Program-made: the position numbers and the translations under genes
The notes under the pieces: model-generated
What the model saw: only the letters and a program-made list of their open reading frames with translations
Told to the model about the DNA's origin: nothing
The model's database searches: none
Origin: BM003 sp963699835
GTDB taxonomy: Bacteria; Pseudomonadota; Gammaproteobacteria; Steroidobacterales; BM003
Direction of reading: 5' to 3'
Length of the DNA stretch: 64,000 bases
Assembly (NCBI GenBank): GCA_963699835.1
Contig: CAVOVJ010000014.1
Location: 1 to 64,000, forward strand
Shown: positions 19,066 through 27,749 of the stretch, piece by piece
How the letters are laid out: every line of letters begins with the position of its first letter
Position numbering within the stretch: position 1 is the first letter of the stretch

Positions 19066-20157
19066 GTGGCGACACTCGACAAAAAGCGCGCGCTGGAGAA
19101 ACTCGAGCTACTGTTCGGGTCTCCCGAACTGTTCCCGCAGCAACTCGAGCTGAACGGGGAACGGGTACTTTTGTTGCGGCTGGACGAGCGGATCTACCAC
19201 GAGGCGGCGTTTCTCGACGAGCGCCTGTCCGGCGCCGACATCCCCGGTTTCTGGGTCAGTCTGGAGGATCTCGAAACGCGGTTTGGCCGGCAACCCGTGC
19301 AAGCGCCGCCGCAACACTGGATATTTCATGTCGGCCATTGTGGCTCGACACTGTTGTCGCGACTGCTGTCCGCCCTGGGCGGATACCTGCCGTTACGCGA
19401 ACCTCCCGTTTTGCGCAGTCTCGCTGAGGCCAGGCGCGACCTCGGCAGTCCGCTGTCGCGGCTTGACCCGGCCCGGTGGCCGCTGATCCTCGACCTGGTA
19501 CTGGCACTGCTCGGCCGGCGCTACCGCGTCGATGGCATGCCACTGGTCAAGGCGACGAGCAGCTGCAACAACCTGCTGTCACCGGTACTCGAGGCTGCAC
19601 CGGACTCACGCGCGATGTTGCTGTACTTGTCTCTCGAGAATTACCTCGCGACGATGCTGCGCGCTGGCGGATCGCGCACGGACACGGAGAGTCACGCCCG
19701 GAGCCGGCTGCAGGACCTGCTCGAGTTGGCCGGCACTGATTGCGGGCTGCGCCTGTACAAGCTCTCGCTGCCACAACGCGCGGTGGTGAACTGGCTGTCA
19801 TGCGTGGCGCTGTTCTCAGCGGCGCGCAAGGACCACGCCGAGCGTCTGCTGTTTCTCGACTTCGACGATTTCCTGCGATCTCCGGGCAGCGAACTCCACG
19901 CGCTGGGCCGGTTTTTCGCCACGAACAAAGCGCCGGAGGATAGCGCCAAAGTGCTCGCGAGTGGCGTGATGAATCGCTACGCCAAGGCCCCCGAGCACGC
20001 CTATTCCGGCGAATTGCGAGCGCGCGAGCTCGACGACAGCAGACGCCGCTTTAGCGCCGAGATCCAGCAAGGACTTACCTGGGCAGCGACGCTGCTTCGC
20101 ACTCACCCCGCCCTCGAGAAGCAGCTGGACCCGGTATTTCTGCCTGGCGCGGGTTAG
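19066..20157 (+). CDS. Sulfotransferase-like P-loop protein
   Basis: Of 363 residues, the segment WIFHVGHCGSTLLSRLLSAL (about 85-104) matches the 5'-phosphosulfate-binding loop of PAPS-dependent sulfotransferases, here GHCGSTLLSRLL. A later LLFLDFDDFLRSP fits the strand-turn-helix near the 3'-phosphate site. The N-terminal 80 residues (lysine-rich helix, then LFPQQLELNGERVLLLRLD) are an extra domain. GTG at 19066 is chosen because the frame has no upstream ATG; the ribosome-binding sequence is weak. The gene converges on the PKHD-type oxygenase with a 4-bp overlap of stops. Sulfotransferase-like genes near TPR or Fe2OG genes are common in gammaproteobacteria, but the acceptor is unknown. Confidence 0.7.
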   Translation: MATLDKKRALEKLELLFGSPELFPQQLELNGERVLLLRLDERIYHEAAFLDERLSGADIPGFWVSLEDLETRFGRQPVQAPPQHWIFHVGHCGSTLLSRLLSALGGYLPLREPPVLRSLAEARRDLGSPLSRLDPARWPLILDLVLALLGRRYRVDGMPLVKATSSCNNLLSPVLEAAPDSRAMLLYLSLENYLATMLRAGGSRTDTESHARSRLQDLLELAGTDCGLRLYKLSLPQRAVVNWLSCVALFSAARKDHAERLLFLDFDDFLRSPGSELHALGRFFATNKAPEDSAKVLASGVMNRYAKAPEHAYSGELRARELDDSRRRFSAEIQQGLTWAATLLRTHPALEKQLDPVFLPGAG

Positions 20158-20819
20158 AGCTCGGCCCACATTCTCATCAGGTTGGTACGGATCGCCTCGG
20201 TGATCGTGCGTCCGCCCTGCGGGTCACCCGCCGTGTGCAGGATATTGGCCACCTGTTGCAACTGCAGCAGCACGTCGCGCTGACGCTGATCCCGGATCAT
20301 GCTCTGAAACCAGGTAATCGCGACAATACGCCTGCCTTCTGTTACCGGCGCGACCCGATGGACCGTCGTCGACGGGTAGACGACCGCTTCGCCGGCGGCG
20401 CATTTGAAACTGACAATCCCGGCACCGGATTCGACCTCCAGCTCGCCGCCCTGGTAATCGTCGGGATCGGATACGAAGACTGTGCAGGACACATCCGAGC
20501 GCATCGGAGGAGTCGACGGGAATACGGCCTCGTCCACGTGATAGCCATAGGTCATACCCGGTTCGTAGAGACACAGCGTCGGGCGCGCAACCTGCTTCGG
20601 CACCACGATGTCACGAAACATCTGGTTGCGGAAAATGGCCGCGCGCACCAGCTTTCCTGCCTCTTCGGAACGGGGGTCGTTTTGCGGCAACTGCAAATTG
20701 TTTTTGATCCGGCTATGAGGGTTCGTGACCTGACCAGGTACGAATCCTGCCTCTTCGGCGATCTGCCGCAACCGCGCAAGCTCGTCCGCGGTCAGCACGT
20801 TTTTCAGATGATGCAACAT
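20154..20819 (-). CDS. PKHD-type Fe(II)/2OG dioxygenase (PiuC/YbiX-like)
   Basis: This 221-residue protein has the family's diagnostic pattern: MTYGYHVDEAVF gives H94 and D96, STTVHRVAPV gives H154, and EGRRIVAITWFQS supplies the 2-oxoglutarate-binding Arg. The start MLHHLKNVLTADELARL and the C-terminal helix ending MRMWAEL also fit. PiuC/YbiX proteins are often iron-regulated and encoded beside TonB-dependent siderophore receptors. None is adjacent here; the only receptor trace in the window is the fragment near 53.4 kb. Substrate unknown. Convergent with the sulfotransferase-like gene, stops overlapping by 4 bp. Confidence 0.85.
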   Translation of the reverse strand: MLHHLKNVLTADELARLRQIAEEAGFVPGQVTNPHSRIKNNLQLPQNDPRSEEAGKLVRAAIFRNQMFRDIVVPKQVARPTLCLYEPGMTYGYHVDEAVFPSTPPMRSDVSCTVFVSDPDDYQGGELEVESGAGIVSFKCAAGEAVVYPSTTVHRVAPVTEGRRIVAITWFQSMIRDQRQRDVLLQLQQVANILHTAGDPQGGRTITEAIRTNLMRMWAEL

Positions 20820-20909
20820 GACGGCTGAAACCTGGTGTGGGGAAAACGACTAGTCTACCGGATCGCGTTCTCGCGCCGAACCCTTCCGCGCTGCGACGCA
20901 AGCCGATGT

Positions 20910-21881
20910 TCAGTCGTTTTTACCGCCTTTGCCCAGCTGTTCCAGAATTCGCGCGCGGGCTTTCCGCGAGATCCGGAATTTCACATCGAGATACTGGAAA
21001 AGAGCGGCCGCCACATCGACTTCACAGGCCTCCTCGAGACCTTCGAAACCCGGTGACGAGTTGACTTCGCAAATGCGGAAACCAACCTCTTCGTCATAAA
21101 GAAAATCGAGCCCGGCCATATCCATATCGAGTACCCGCATCGTCTCGGCCACCGACATTTCGTTACGCGGCCCATACGCGAAAGGCTGCACGGTGCCGCC
21201 CTGCGAATAATTCGACTTGAATCCGGATTTGGCGATGCGCTCCATCGCCCCGACGATATGGCCGCCGATGGAAAGCACCCGCACATCGCGGCCGCGACTC
21301 TCCGCCATGTATTTCTGCAATACCAGCTGGGCCGCCGGGTTGTTGGCTTCGACGAACTGCAACAGGTCCATCAGCTTCTCCCGATCCTCGGCCAGGTACA
21401 CACCGCTTCCCTGGGTGCCGACCAGCGTCTTTACGACGACCGGGAACCCGAGTTCGCGTCCGACGAGATCGGGGTCTACCGGAAACTGGACCAGGATCGT
21501 CTTTGGCACCGGCAAGCCGGCCGCTGCCAGTACCTGCAGGTGGTAGAGCTTGTCCTGGGCGAGTTCGACCGCCTGCGAGCCGTTCAGGCAGTAGACACCG
21601 AGGCGTTCCAGCTGGCGCAGAATCGCCATCGCGAAATAGGTGGTGGTCGAGCCCATCCGCGGGATTACGAAATCCGGCAAATCGGCCTCTTTGCCGCGCA
21701 GGAACACGCTATGGCCCTTGCTGCTGGTAACCAGCAAACCGATCTCGTCCGGACTGACAACATCGACGGCGTAACCGTTCTCCGGTGCCGCCGCCACGAG
21801 CCGATCGATTTCGTAAGTCTCCTGTTTTACCAGGCCCGGGTCGGGCTTGTAGAGGATCCAGCCGCTGGCGATCGGTTTCAT
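20910..21881 (-). CDS. RimK-family ATP-grasp ligase
   Basis: This 323-residue protein has the standard RimK layout: an N-terminal sugar-kinase-like fold, then an ATP-grasp core with VVVKTLVGTQGSGVYLAED (P-loop-like lysine and glycine-rich segment), the hinge VLQKYMAESRGRDVRVLSIG, and the magnesium ligands in GLDFLYDEEVGFRICEVNSS. RimK-type enzymes form amide bonds between a carboxylate and an amine, classically adding glutamate to ribosomal protein S6. This is a stand-alone enzyme, unlike the RLAN-fused ligase at 42.1 kb. It has a 90-bp gap from the oxygenase and no peptide substrate gene beside it, so whether it modifies a protein or makes a small peptide is unknown. Confidence 0.85.
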   Translation of the reverse strand: MKPIASGWILYKPDPGLVKQETYEIDRLVAAAPENGYAVDVVSPDEIGLLVTSSKGHSVFLRGKEADLPDFVIPRMGSTTTYFAMAILRQLERLGVYCLNGSQAVELAQDKLYHLQVLAAAGLPVPKTILVQFPVDPDLVGRELGFPVVVKTLVGTQGSGVYLAEDREKLMDLLQFVEANNPAAQLVLQKYMAESRGRDVRVLSIGGHIVGAMERIAKSGFKSNYSQGGTVQPFAYGPRNEMSVAETMRVLDMDMAGLDFLYDEEVGFRICEVNSSPGFEGLEEACEVDVAAALFQYLDVKFRISRKARARILEQLGKGGKND

Positions 21882-22033
21882 GGTCGTGCTCCTTGGTGTC
21901 TCCGGGTCTTGTCGCCTGGCGCCGTCGTCGCAGACCTCAGGAGACGGATGGCGGCCTCACGCCGGTAAGAATCAGCGATCATACCCGGCGTTAAACACGA
22001 AAGACGAAAGACGTAAAGACGGATTGAGCCGTA

Positions 22034-22561
22034 TCAGGCGCCTGGAAACCAGTTGGTATCCGCGGGTTCGTGGATTTCGTTCAGCTCGATCCACAGGTTG
22101 TCGGGCCCTGCCAGGATCGCGACATCGATTTTGAATTCGCCCGCAGCCATTCGCTCCGCGGTCAGCGGCGGCGCAACGTAGTCGGTCTCGAGAAACTTCG
22201 CGCCGTCATCCTTCTTCATCTGCTGGAACTGGCGGACCATCGCCGGCGTCATCGCGAATCTGGCGCCGCGCGCCTCGAGCCGCTCGATCGCGGCGTCAAG
22301 ATCGGTCACCCGCAGACCGAGGTGGTTGCGGAACAGGAATTCCTCGCCCGGTCCAGGTGGAACCGGCATGTCAGGATCCTCGCGGAACGCGAGTGTCACG
22401 CCACAAACGATGATCCGGCTGAAACGCTGACCCATCATTTTGCCGCGGAAAATCACTTTGCCGTCGAACATATCGATCCAGAACTGCTCCATCTCATCGA
22501 CATCGGTACATGCCAGCGACACTTCGATGAACGGGTAAAAATCAGCGGATGCAGCTTGCAT
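22034..22561 (-). CDS. VOC (glyoxalase/dioxygenase-fold) family protein
   Basis: This 175-residue protein contains a vicinal-oxygen-chelate module: FIEVSLACTDVDEMEQFWID at the start, the central FRNHLGLRVTDLDAAIERLE, and an end strand LWIELNEIHEP with the metal-ligand Glu. His in the central strand (NHLGLRV) and the final Glu are plausible metal ligands. The family covers glyoxalases, dioxygenases and resistance proteins; the unusual insert AMVRQFQQMKKDDGAKFLE points away from classical glyoxalase I. It sits alone between divergent regions, 152 bp downstream of the RimK gene start. Substrate unknown. Confidence 0.8.
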   Translation of the reverse strand: MQAASADFYPFIEVSLACTDVDEMEQFWIDMFDGKVIFRGKMMGQRFSRIIVCGVTLAFREDPDMPVPPGPGEEFLFRNHLGLRVTDLDAAIERLEARGARFAMTPAMVRQFQQMKKDDGAKFLETDYVAPPLTAERMAAGEFKIDVAILAGPDNLWIELNEIHEPADTNWFPGA

Positions 22562-22846
22562 CTTCGGCTCCTTGTGATTCTTGTTGCTTCCCGGGCGTCG
22601 AATCTCTCCGACCTGCGCCGCTAACGTGTTCTGGCGGCACTGCTGGTACCATTCTATTGCACCGGGCCCAATGTCTCATCCGAAAATTCTCTGATCGCCA
22701 TGATCAGCATTCTTGCAGCGGGCTGCGGGCAATGCCCAGAGTCGCGCCAGGCAACGATTCGCCCGGCAGAGGCGCCGCTACACCGAGCGTGCCGCGCGGT
22801 GCTAGGCTTCGCGGTTGCAACCGACAACCCTCACAAAGGTATCAAC

Positions 22847-24190
22847 ATGCGACGGATTATTGTTTCACTGCTCGTGTCTGCTGCCCTGATCGGAACCGCG
22901 GACGGGGCAGCGGATCTCGCCGGCTCTGAAAAGATCGAGTCCAGGACGCTGGAGAACGGACTGAAAATCATCGTGTGGCCGGATTTCGATATTCCCAATA
23001 TCGCCTGGTATCACTGGGTCCGCGCCGGTTCGCGCAACGAGCACCCCGGCATTACCGGTCTGTCGCATTTTTTCGAGCACATGATGTTCAATGGCACCGA
23101 GCGCCGCGCGCCCGGGGAGTTCGACCGCATCATGGAAGCGAACGGCGGCGCAAACAATGCCTACACCAGTTCGGATGTGACGGTCTATACCGACTGGGTG
23201 CCGGCCACCGCGCTGGAAACCAACATGGACCTGGAAAGCGACCGCTTCCAGAACCTCGCCTTCGACCCGGAAGTCGTCGAGAGCGAGCGTGGGGTCGTGT
23301 TCTCGGAACGCCGTTCGAGTTACGACAACCAGAACGTCAATATGCTGTACGAACAGGTCCAGGCCACCGCCTATGTCGCGCACCCCTACCAGTTCCCGAC
23401 GATCGGCTGGCCGTCCGATATCGAAAACTGGACACTGGAGGACCTGCAAGCGTTTTTCCGCATCTATTACGCCCCCAATAACACGACCCTGACCATCGCC
23501 GGCGCGGTACAACCGGATGATGTTTTCGCGCTCGCCGAGCGTTATTTTGGCAAGATCCCGGCTCAACCGGAGCCGGCACCGGTACGAACCGTGGAACCAC
23601 CGCAAAAAGGCCAGCGCCGCCTCGAGATTCGCAAGGAGGCACAGACACCGATCATCGAAATGGCGTTCCATATTCCGCGTGCCAGCGATCCTGAAATGCC
23701 GGCGCTCGTCATGCTGATGGACATACTTGCCACCGGCAGTTCGTCGCGACTGCACCAGCGCCTGGTTGAGCAGGACCAGCTGGTAGTGGAAATCGACAGC
23801 TACCACGACGCCGGATTCGATCCGGGTCTGGCGTGGTTCTTTGCCATTCTGCCGCCGGGAGGCGATCTCGCCGAAGTCGAGGATGCGCTGTTCGAGGAAC
23901 TGCGGAGAATCGCCGCGGACGGTGTCTCTGCTGCGGAACTGGCAAAAGCGAAAAATATTCAGCTCGCGCAGTTCTGGCGCAAACTCGCGACGATAGACGG
24001 CAAGGCCGACCTGCTCGGGACATACGAGGTTTTCCACGGTGATTTTCGCGCGCTGCTCAACGTTCCGGCACGCTTCGAAGCAGTCAGCATGGAACAAATC
24101 CAGACCCTGGCTGCACGCGTCTTTCGCAAGGAAAACAGCACGGTGGGGCTGCTGATTCCGGATGCCTCCAGCGCGGAGGAAGGGCCATGA
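22847..24190 (+). CDS. M16 zinc peptidase, catalytic subunit, exported
   Basis: ATG 22847 gives a clean signal peptide (MRRIIVSLLVSAALIGTADG) after AAAGGT; an upstream in-frame extension from 22700 looks non-coding. The inverted zinc motif H74-FFE-H78 (GLSHFFEHMMF) and the downstream Glu region ALETNMDLESDRFQN mark an active M16 (pitrilysin-type) metallopeptidase of about 447 residues. It overlaps the next gene by ATGA. Such pairs form a catalytic/non-catalytic heterodimer in the periplasm, degrading peptides or acting in envelope maintenance. Confidence 0.9.
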   Translation: MRRIIVSLLVSAALIGTADGAADLAGSEKIESRTLENGLKIIVWPDFDIPNIAWYHWVRAGSRNEHPGITGLSHFFEHMMFNGTERRAPGEFDRIMEANGGANNAYTSSDVTVYTDWVPATALETNMDLESDRFQNLAFDPEVVESERGVVFSERRSSYDNQNVNMLYEQVQATAYVAHPYQFPTIGWPSDIENWTLEDLQAFFRIYYAPNNTTLTIAGAVQPDDVFALAERYFGKIPAQPEPAPVRTVEPPQKGQRRLEIRKEAQTPIIEMAFHIPRASDPEMPALVMLMDILATGSSSRLHQRLVEQDQLVVEIDSYHDAGFDPGLAWFFAILPPGGDLAEVEDALFEELRRIAADGVSAAELAKAKNIQLAQFWRKLATIDGKADLLGTYEVFHGDFRALLNVPARFEAVSMEQIQTLAARVFRKENSTVGLLIPDASSAEEGP

Positions 24191-25599
24191 TTAATCGCTT
24201 ACCGCAACGTGTTGCCGCCACCGCACTGTGGCTCTGCTGTGCGGCTGCCAGCGCCGCAGCAGCCCCCGCTGGAGTCCGGCTCCCCGCCTATAAAGAGTTC
24301 CAGCTGGACAATGGCGCCTTGCTGATCCTGATGGAGCGCCGGGACGTGCCATTGGTGTCATTCAGCGCATCCCTGCGTGGCGGCGTTACGGCCGAACCGG
24401 CGGAGCTGAACGGCGTCGCCGCGCTCACCGCGGAATTGCTCGAGAAAGGCTCCGGCAAGCGCAATGCGCGCGAGTTTGCCGATACCGTCGCGGCGGTTGG
24501 CGGCGTAATCGGGGTGTCGGCGGGGCTCGAGTCGATCGTCGTCTCCGGCGACTTCATGTCGCGGGATGCGGACCTGATGACCGATCTGCTGGTGGATATG
24601 CTGCGCGCGCCATCGCTGGACGAGGCGGAGTTCGACAAAGTGAAATTGCGCGCGATTCAAAGCGTCACCGCCGCCAAGGACTCGGATCCACGCGGACTGA
24701 TCTCAACCTATGCGAATGCCTTTGTTTATGGCGATCATCACTACGGACGATCACGCAATGGCAGCGAGTCCAGCCTCGAACGCATCGGCCACGAAGACGT
24801 GTTGCAGTTCTATGCCGATAATTTTGCCGCCGACCGGCTGCAGCTCACTGTCGTGGGCGATTTTGACTCCGCCGCCATGAAGGCCAGCCTGGAGCGGCGC
24901 CTCGGCGACTGGAAACCGGCAAAAACCGCTGCACCGCAGGTCGCCGCACCCGTCGCCGCACGCGGTGGTCGCGTCTACCTGGTCGACAAGCCCGACGCGA
25001 CGCAGACCTATTTCTGGATCGGCAACACCGGTGTCAGCCGCACCGACCCCGACACGGCCGCCATTGATCTGGTCAACACGTTATTCGGCGGACGGTTCAC
25101 ATCGATGCTGAACAACGCGCTGCGGGTGGAATCCGGTCTAACCTACGGGGCAAGTTCGGCGCTTGCTCGCTATACCCAGCCGGGCACCGTGGCGATGGTT
25201 TCCTACACGGCCAACGATACCACCGTCGAGGCCATCGACATGGCGCTGTCGTTGCTGGAAAAGCTCAAAACGGACGGTTTGGACGAATCCGCGCTGCAGT
25301 CCGGGAAGTCTTACAGGAAAGGGCTTTTCCCGCTGGGCTTCGAAACCAATACACAGCTCGCGGCCGCGTTGGGCCAGCTGAAATTTTATGCCGAGCCCGA
25401 TAGCGCCATTAACGACTACACGCAGCAAATCGACGCGGTCTCGGACGAAACCGCCCGCGCGGTAATCGCACGGGTGTATCCGGCTGCAAAGGATCTCGTG
25501 TTCGTGATAATCGGAAGGGGCGCGGAAATTCGCGAGGATCTCGAGAAATACGGCGCAATCACCGAGACCGCGATTTCGGCGCCGCAGTTCAGGCCATGA
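24187..25599 (+). CDS. M16 peptidase-like partner subunit, exported
   Basis: This 470-residue protein has a signal peptide (hydrophobic TALWLCCAAASAAAAPAG). The fold matches M16, with LDNGALLILMERRDVPLVSF at the start and GLTYGASSALARYTQPG in the second half. At the position of the zinc motif it reads NGVAALTAELLEKG, so HxxEH is absent, as in the beta-type subunits that complete the substrate chamber. The YGDHHYGRS segment supplies no metal motif. The gene is translationally coupled (ATGA at 24187-24190) to the catalytic subunit. Its last residues (SAPQFRP) are close to the usual family end, so it is full-length. Confidence 0.9.
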   Translation: MINRLPQRVAATALWLCCAAASAAAAPAGVRLPAYKEFQLDNGALLILMERRDVPLVSFSASLRGGVTAEPAELNGVAALTAELLEKGSGKRNAREFADTVAAVGGVIGVSAGLESIVVSGDFMSRDADLMTDLLVDMLRAPSLDEAEFDKVKLRAIQSVTAAKDSDPRGLISTYANAFVYGDHHYGRSRNGSESSLERIGHEDVLQFYADNFAADRLQLTVVGDFDSAAMKASLERRLGDWKPAKTAAPQVAAPVAARGGRVYLVDKPDATQTYFWIGNTGVSRTDPDTAAIDLVNTLFGGRFTSMLNNALRVESGLTYGASSALARYTQPGTVAMVSYTANDTTVEAIDMALSLLEKLKTDGLDESALQSGKSYRKGLFPLGFETNTQLAAALGQLKFYAEPDSAINDYTQQIDAVSDETARAVIARVYPAAKDLVFVIIGRGAEIREDLEKYGAITETAISAPQFRP

Positions 25600-25746
25600 G
25601 ACCCGGTCGACTGCGTTGCGCGCGCTCGGCAAATGGCTGTCAGGCGAAAGACCGCGCTGGCGCAATCCCGTGTCCTGCGCCGATGACACCTTTGCAGCGG
25701 GTTTCTGCGATAATCCGCGCAGACACCAATGCCGCCAGGGGGAACC

Positions 25747-26130
25747 ATGGACTGCCCAAAATGTAATCACGATATGGAGTCGCTGCGATACGGACCCGGC
25801 GACCGTTCGGTAAACCGCTGCGTGAACTGTCACGGGATCTGGTTCAAGCCGAGCGACGTAAAGCACCTCAGAAACAGTTTCAAAGCCGAAGTGATCGACA
25901 AGGGCGATGCCAAGGTCGGGCGCGAACAAAACAAGATCGAGGTAATCGATTGCCCGGTCTGCGGTACCCGGCTCGACCATATTACCGACGAGAAACAGAC
26001 TCACATCAGCTACGAGCAATGCCCCGAGGGCTGCGGTGTCTATTTCGATGCGGGCGAGTTTCGTGACTGGAAAGACGAAACGCTGGGAGATTATTTCCGC
26101 GGCTGGATGGCCAAGATTCGCAAGGAGTAG
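25747..26130 (+). CDS. Zinc-ribbon (zf-TFIIB-type) protein
   Basis: The start at ATG 25747 follows GGGGGA, and the first codons give MDCPKCNHDMESL. Paired CxxC motifs CPKC and CVNCHGIWF form a zf-TFIIB-like ribbon. A second Cys group, CPVCGTRLDH and CPEGCGVYFD, adds another ribbon in the C-terminal half. Total 127 residues. Members are small, often uncharacterised cytosolic proteins. The gene ends in a strong terminator and is 148 bp downstream of the M16 pair, so it may be a separate unit. No partner is evident. Confidence 0.85.
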   Translation: MDCPKCNHDMESLRYGPGDRSVNRCVNCHGIWFKPSDVKHLRNSFKAEVIDKGDAKVGREQNKIEVIDCPVCGTRLDHITDEKQTHISYEQCPEGCGVYFDAGEFRDWKDETLGDYFRGWMAKIRKE

Positions 26131-26170
26131 ACGCTAATCAGGTCCCTCATCCCCGCGCGCTTAAAAACTG

Positions 26171-26207
26171 CCGCACTGGCCCACCCGGGCTCGCGCGGCG
26201 TTTTTTT
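26171..26207 (+). terminator. Intrinsic terminator after the zinc-ribbon gene
   Basis: An imperfect GC-rich stem (CCGCACTGGCCC with GGGCTCGCGCGG, loop ACCC) is followed by CG and a seven-T run at 26201-26207. It lies 40 bp after the stop. Confidence 0.75.
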
Positions 26208-26421
26208 GCCTGCCGGATCGTGCGGCGAAAATGCCCGGTCGCCGCTTTAGCTGATCAGGAGTGCAGGTCGCCAAGGCTAGTGCGAAGCAACAGCCGAGCC
26301 CCGGACCAACGCCTCAACCCGTCCCGACCGGGGCCTGTCAGGCCGGCAACACAAACCCAGGTCAACGAACCCGCGGAAGTACACTGTCTAGTCGCCAAAT
26401 GGCGGCGACAGTTGCAGTCGG

Positions 26422-26820
26422 CTATTTGACAACCTTGTGGACCACCGGCTTCCAGAAATCGCCGGCTCTCTGCTGTTCCAGCGTCGCATCCGGGTTCACC
26501 TCACCCGCGATCAGGTAGGTAGCGCCCGCCTCGACCTCGAGCGTCATCTCCTTGGAGACCTCGACAACATCGCTCATATTGGTCATACCAAGGGCAGCCT
26601 CAAGCCTGACAACCAATTGGTGAGTACCAGCCTTGATCCGGATGTTTTCGCTGAAGGTCGCCGGTTGTTCGCCATCGATCCGGTCGATGACACCTCAAAG
26701 AGGTGTTTATCCGGTATCGACTGGGGAATCGACTTGACGAACGAACCCTGCTCGGCGTGTGACCGCCGATACCGCCAGCATCCCCAACGCCACCAGGAGC
26801 AGTCTGCGAAAAATAGCCAT
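26422..26820 (-). pseudogene. Small exported protein, two frameshifts
   Basis: ATG 26820 (a second ATG at 26823) follows GAAGGAAAAA and encodes a signal peptide, MAIFRRLLLVALGMLAVSAV. Two frame changes, near 26758 and 26690, restore a continuous protein of about 130 residues: AEQGSFVKSIPQSIPDKHLF, then IDGEQPATFSENIRIKAGTH, VVRLEAALGMTNMSDVVEV and GATYLIAGEVNPDATLEQQ. The middle part (short VDG-type strand, NIRIKAGTHQLVV, then a late GATYLIAGEV) resembles small exported beta-sandwich proteins such as DUF2057, an unverified guess. Both breaks leave the flanking frames perfectly readable, which points to recent mutation or assembly error. Confidence 0.5.
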
Positions 26821-27070
26821 CATGTTTTTCCTTCTGTCACACTGTTGAATTCGAGCCGCTCCTCGAAGTGACCCGGTCGGCCGGTGCGGTGTGAGCGATT
26901 TGCCCAAACTTAGAGTAATCGGACAGCGCCGGTCAATTGGGAGTTGCATCGCGATTCATGCGGGCAACGCCGGCATAGCCCGATGGTACCGTCATATCGA
27001 TGGCCCGAACAGGATCGTTCTGTTAAGTTTTCAATGGCAGGTGGGGGCCTGCGCCCAAGGGGGATCAGAC

Positions 27071-27744
27071 GTGGCGGGTTATTTCCACAAGATTTTCGGC
27101 GAATCGCCAGTGCTGCCTATTCAGGAGCACTGCAGTCTTTGTTACCAGGCCGCTAATGCCATGCTCGACATGTTACGCCATGCAGCAGCGGGCGACTGGA
27201 CCCAGGCCGAGGAAGGACGGGCGAGGGCTCGTCGAGTACGAACATCGCGCCGACACTCTGAAAGGAGGTACGCAGCAAGCTTCCGGGCGGAATGTTCATG
27301 CCTGTGGCCCGCGAGGATCTTCTCGAGCTCGTTGTCGTCCAGGACAAAATTGCCAATAGCGCTCGCGATATATCGGGCCTGGTATTCGGGAGAAGAATGG
27401 CCATTCCCGAGCCCATTCGGGATTCGTTCCTCGCCTTTGCCGCACGCAACGTCGATGCGGCCAAAATGGCGAACAAAACCATCCGCGAACTAGATGAGCT
27501 TTACGAGGCGGGATTCAAAGGCAAGGAAACAGATGTCATCGAGGGACTGATCAACGAACTCGATGAGATCGAAAACCAGACGGACGACATGCAGATCAAA
27601 ATACGCCAGCAACTCCAGACGCTGGAAAAGCAACTCGACCCGATCGACGTGATGTTTCTCTATCGGGTCATTGAACTGCTTGGCGATATTGCCGACAGGG
27701 CGCAGTCGGTCGGCCGCCGCCTCGAAATTCTGTTGGGGCGCTGA
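27071..27744 (+). pseudogene. DUF47/PhoU-like phosphate-transport accessory protein, frameshifted
   Basis: GTG 27071 opens VAGYFHKIFGESPVLPIQEH, and residues up to AAGDWTQAEEGRAR match the start of the DUF47 family. A shift near 27228 gives LVEYEHRADTLK. Another near 27262 gives EVRSKLPGGMFMPVAREDLL and a helical remainder ending GRRLEILLGR at 27744. Together they make about 223 residues, the family size. DUF47 proteins are PhoU-like helical bundles that accompany Pit phosphate transporters. The stop lies 5 bp before pitA, so they form one operon. The 3' 450 bp is intact and could be expressed as a shorter protein from ATG 27292. Confidence 0.7.
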
Positions 27745-27749
27745 CAGCG

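Noticed and set aside
22700..22846. Upstream extension of the M16 peptidase, which begins with a lipoprotein-like MISILAAGCGQ
   Set aside because: The signal peptide and the spacing of the ribosome-binding sequence fit ATG 22847; the extension would put a second signal peptide internally.
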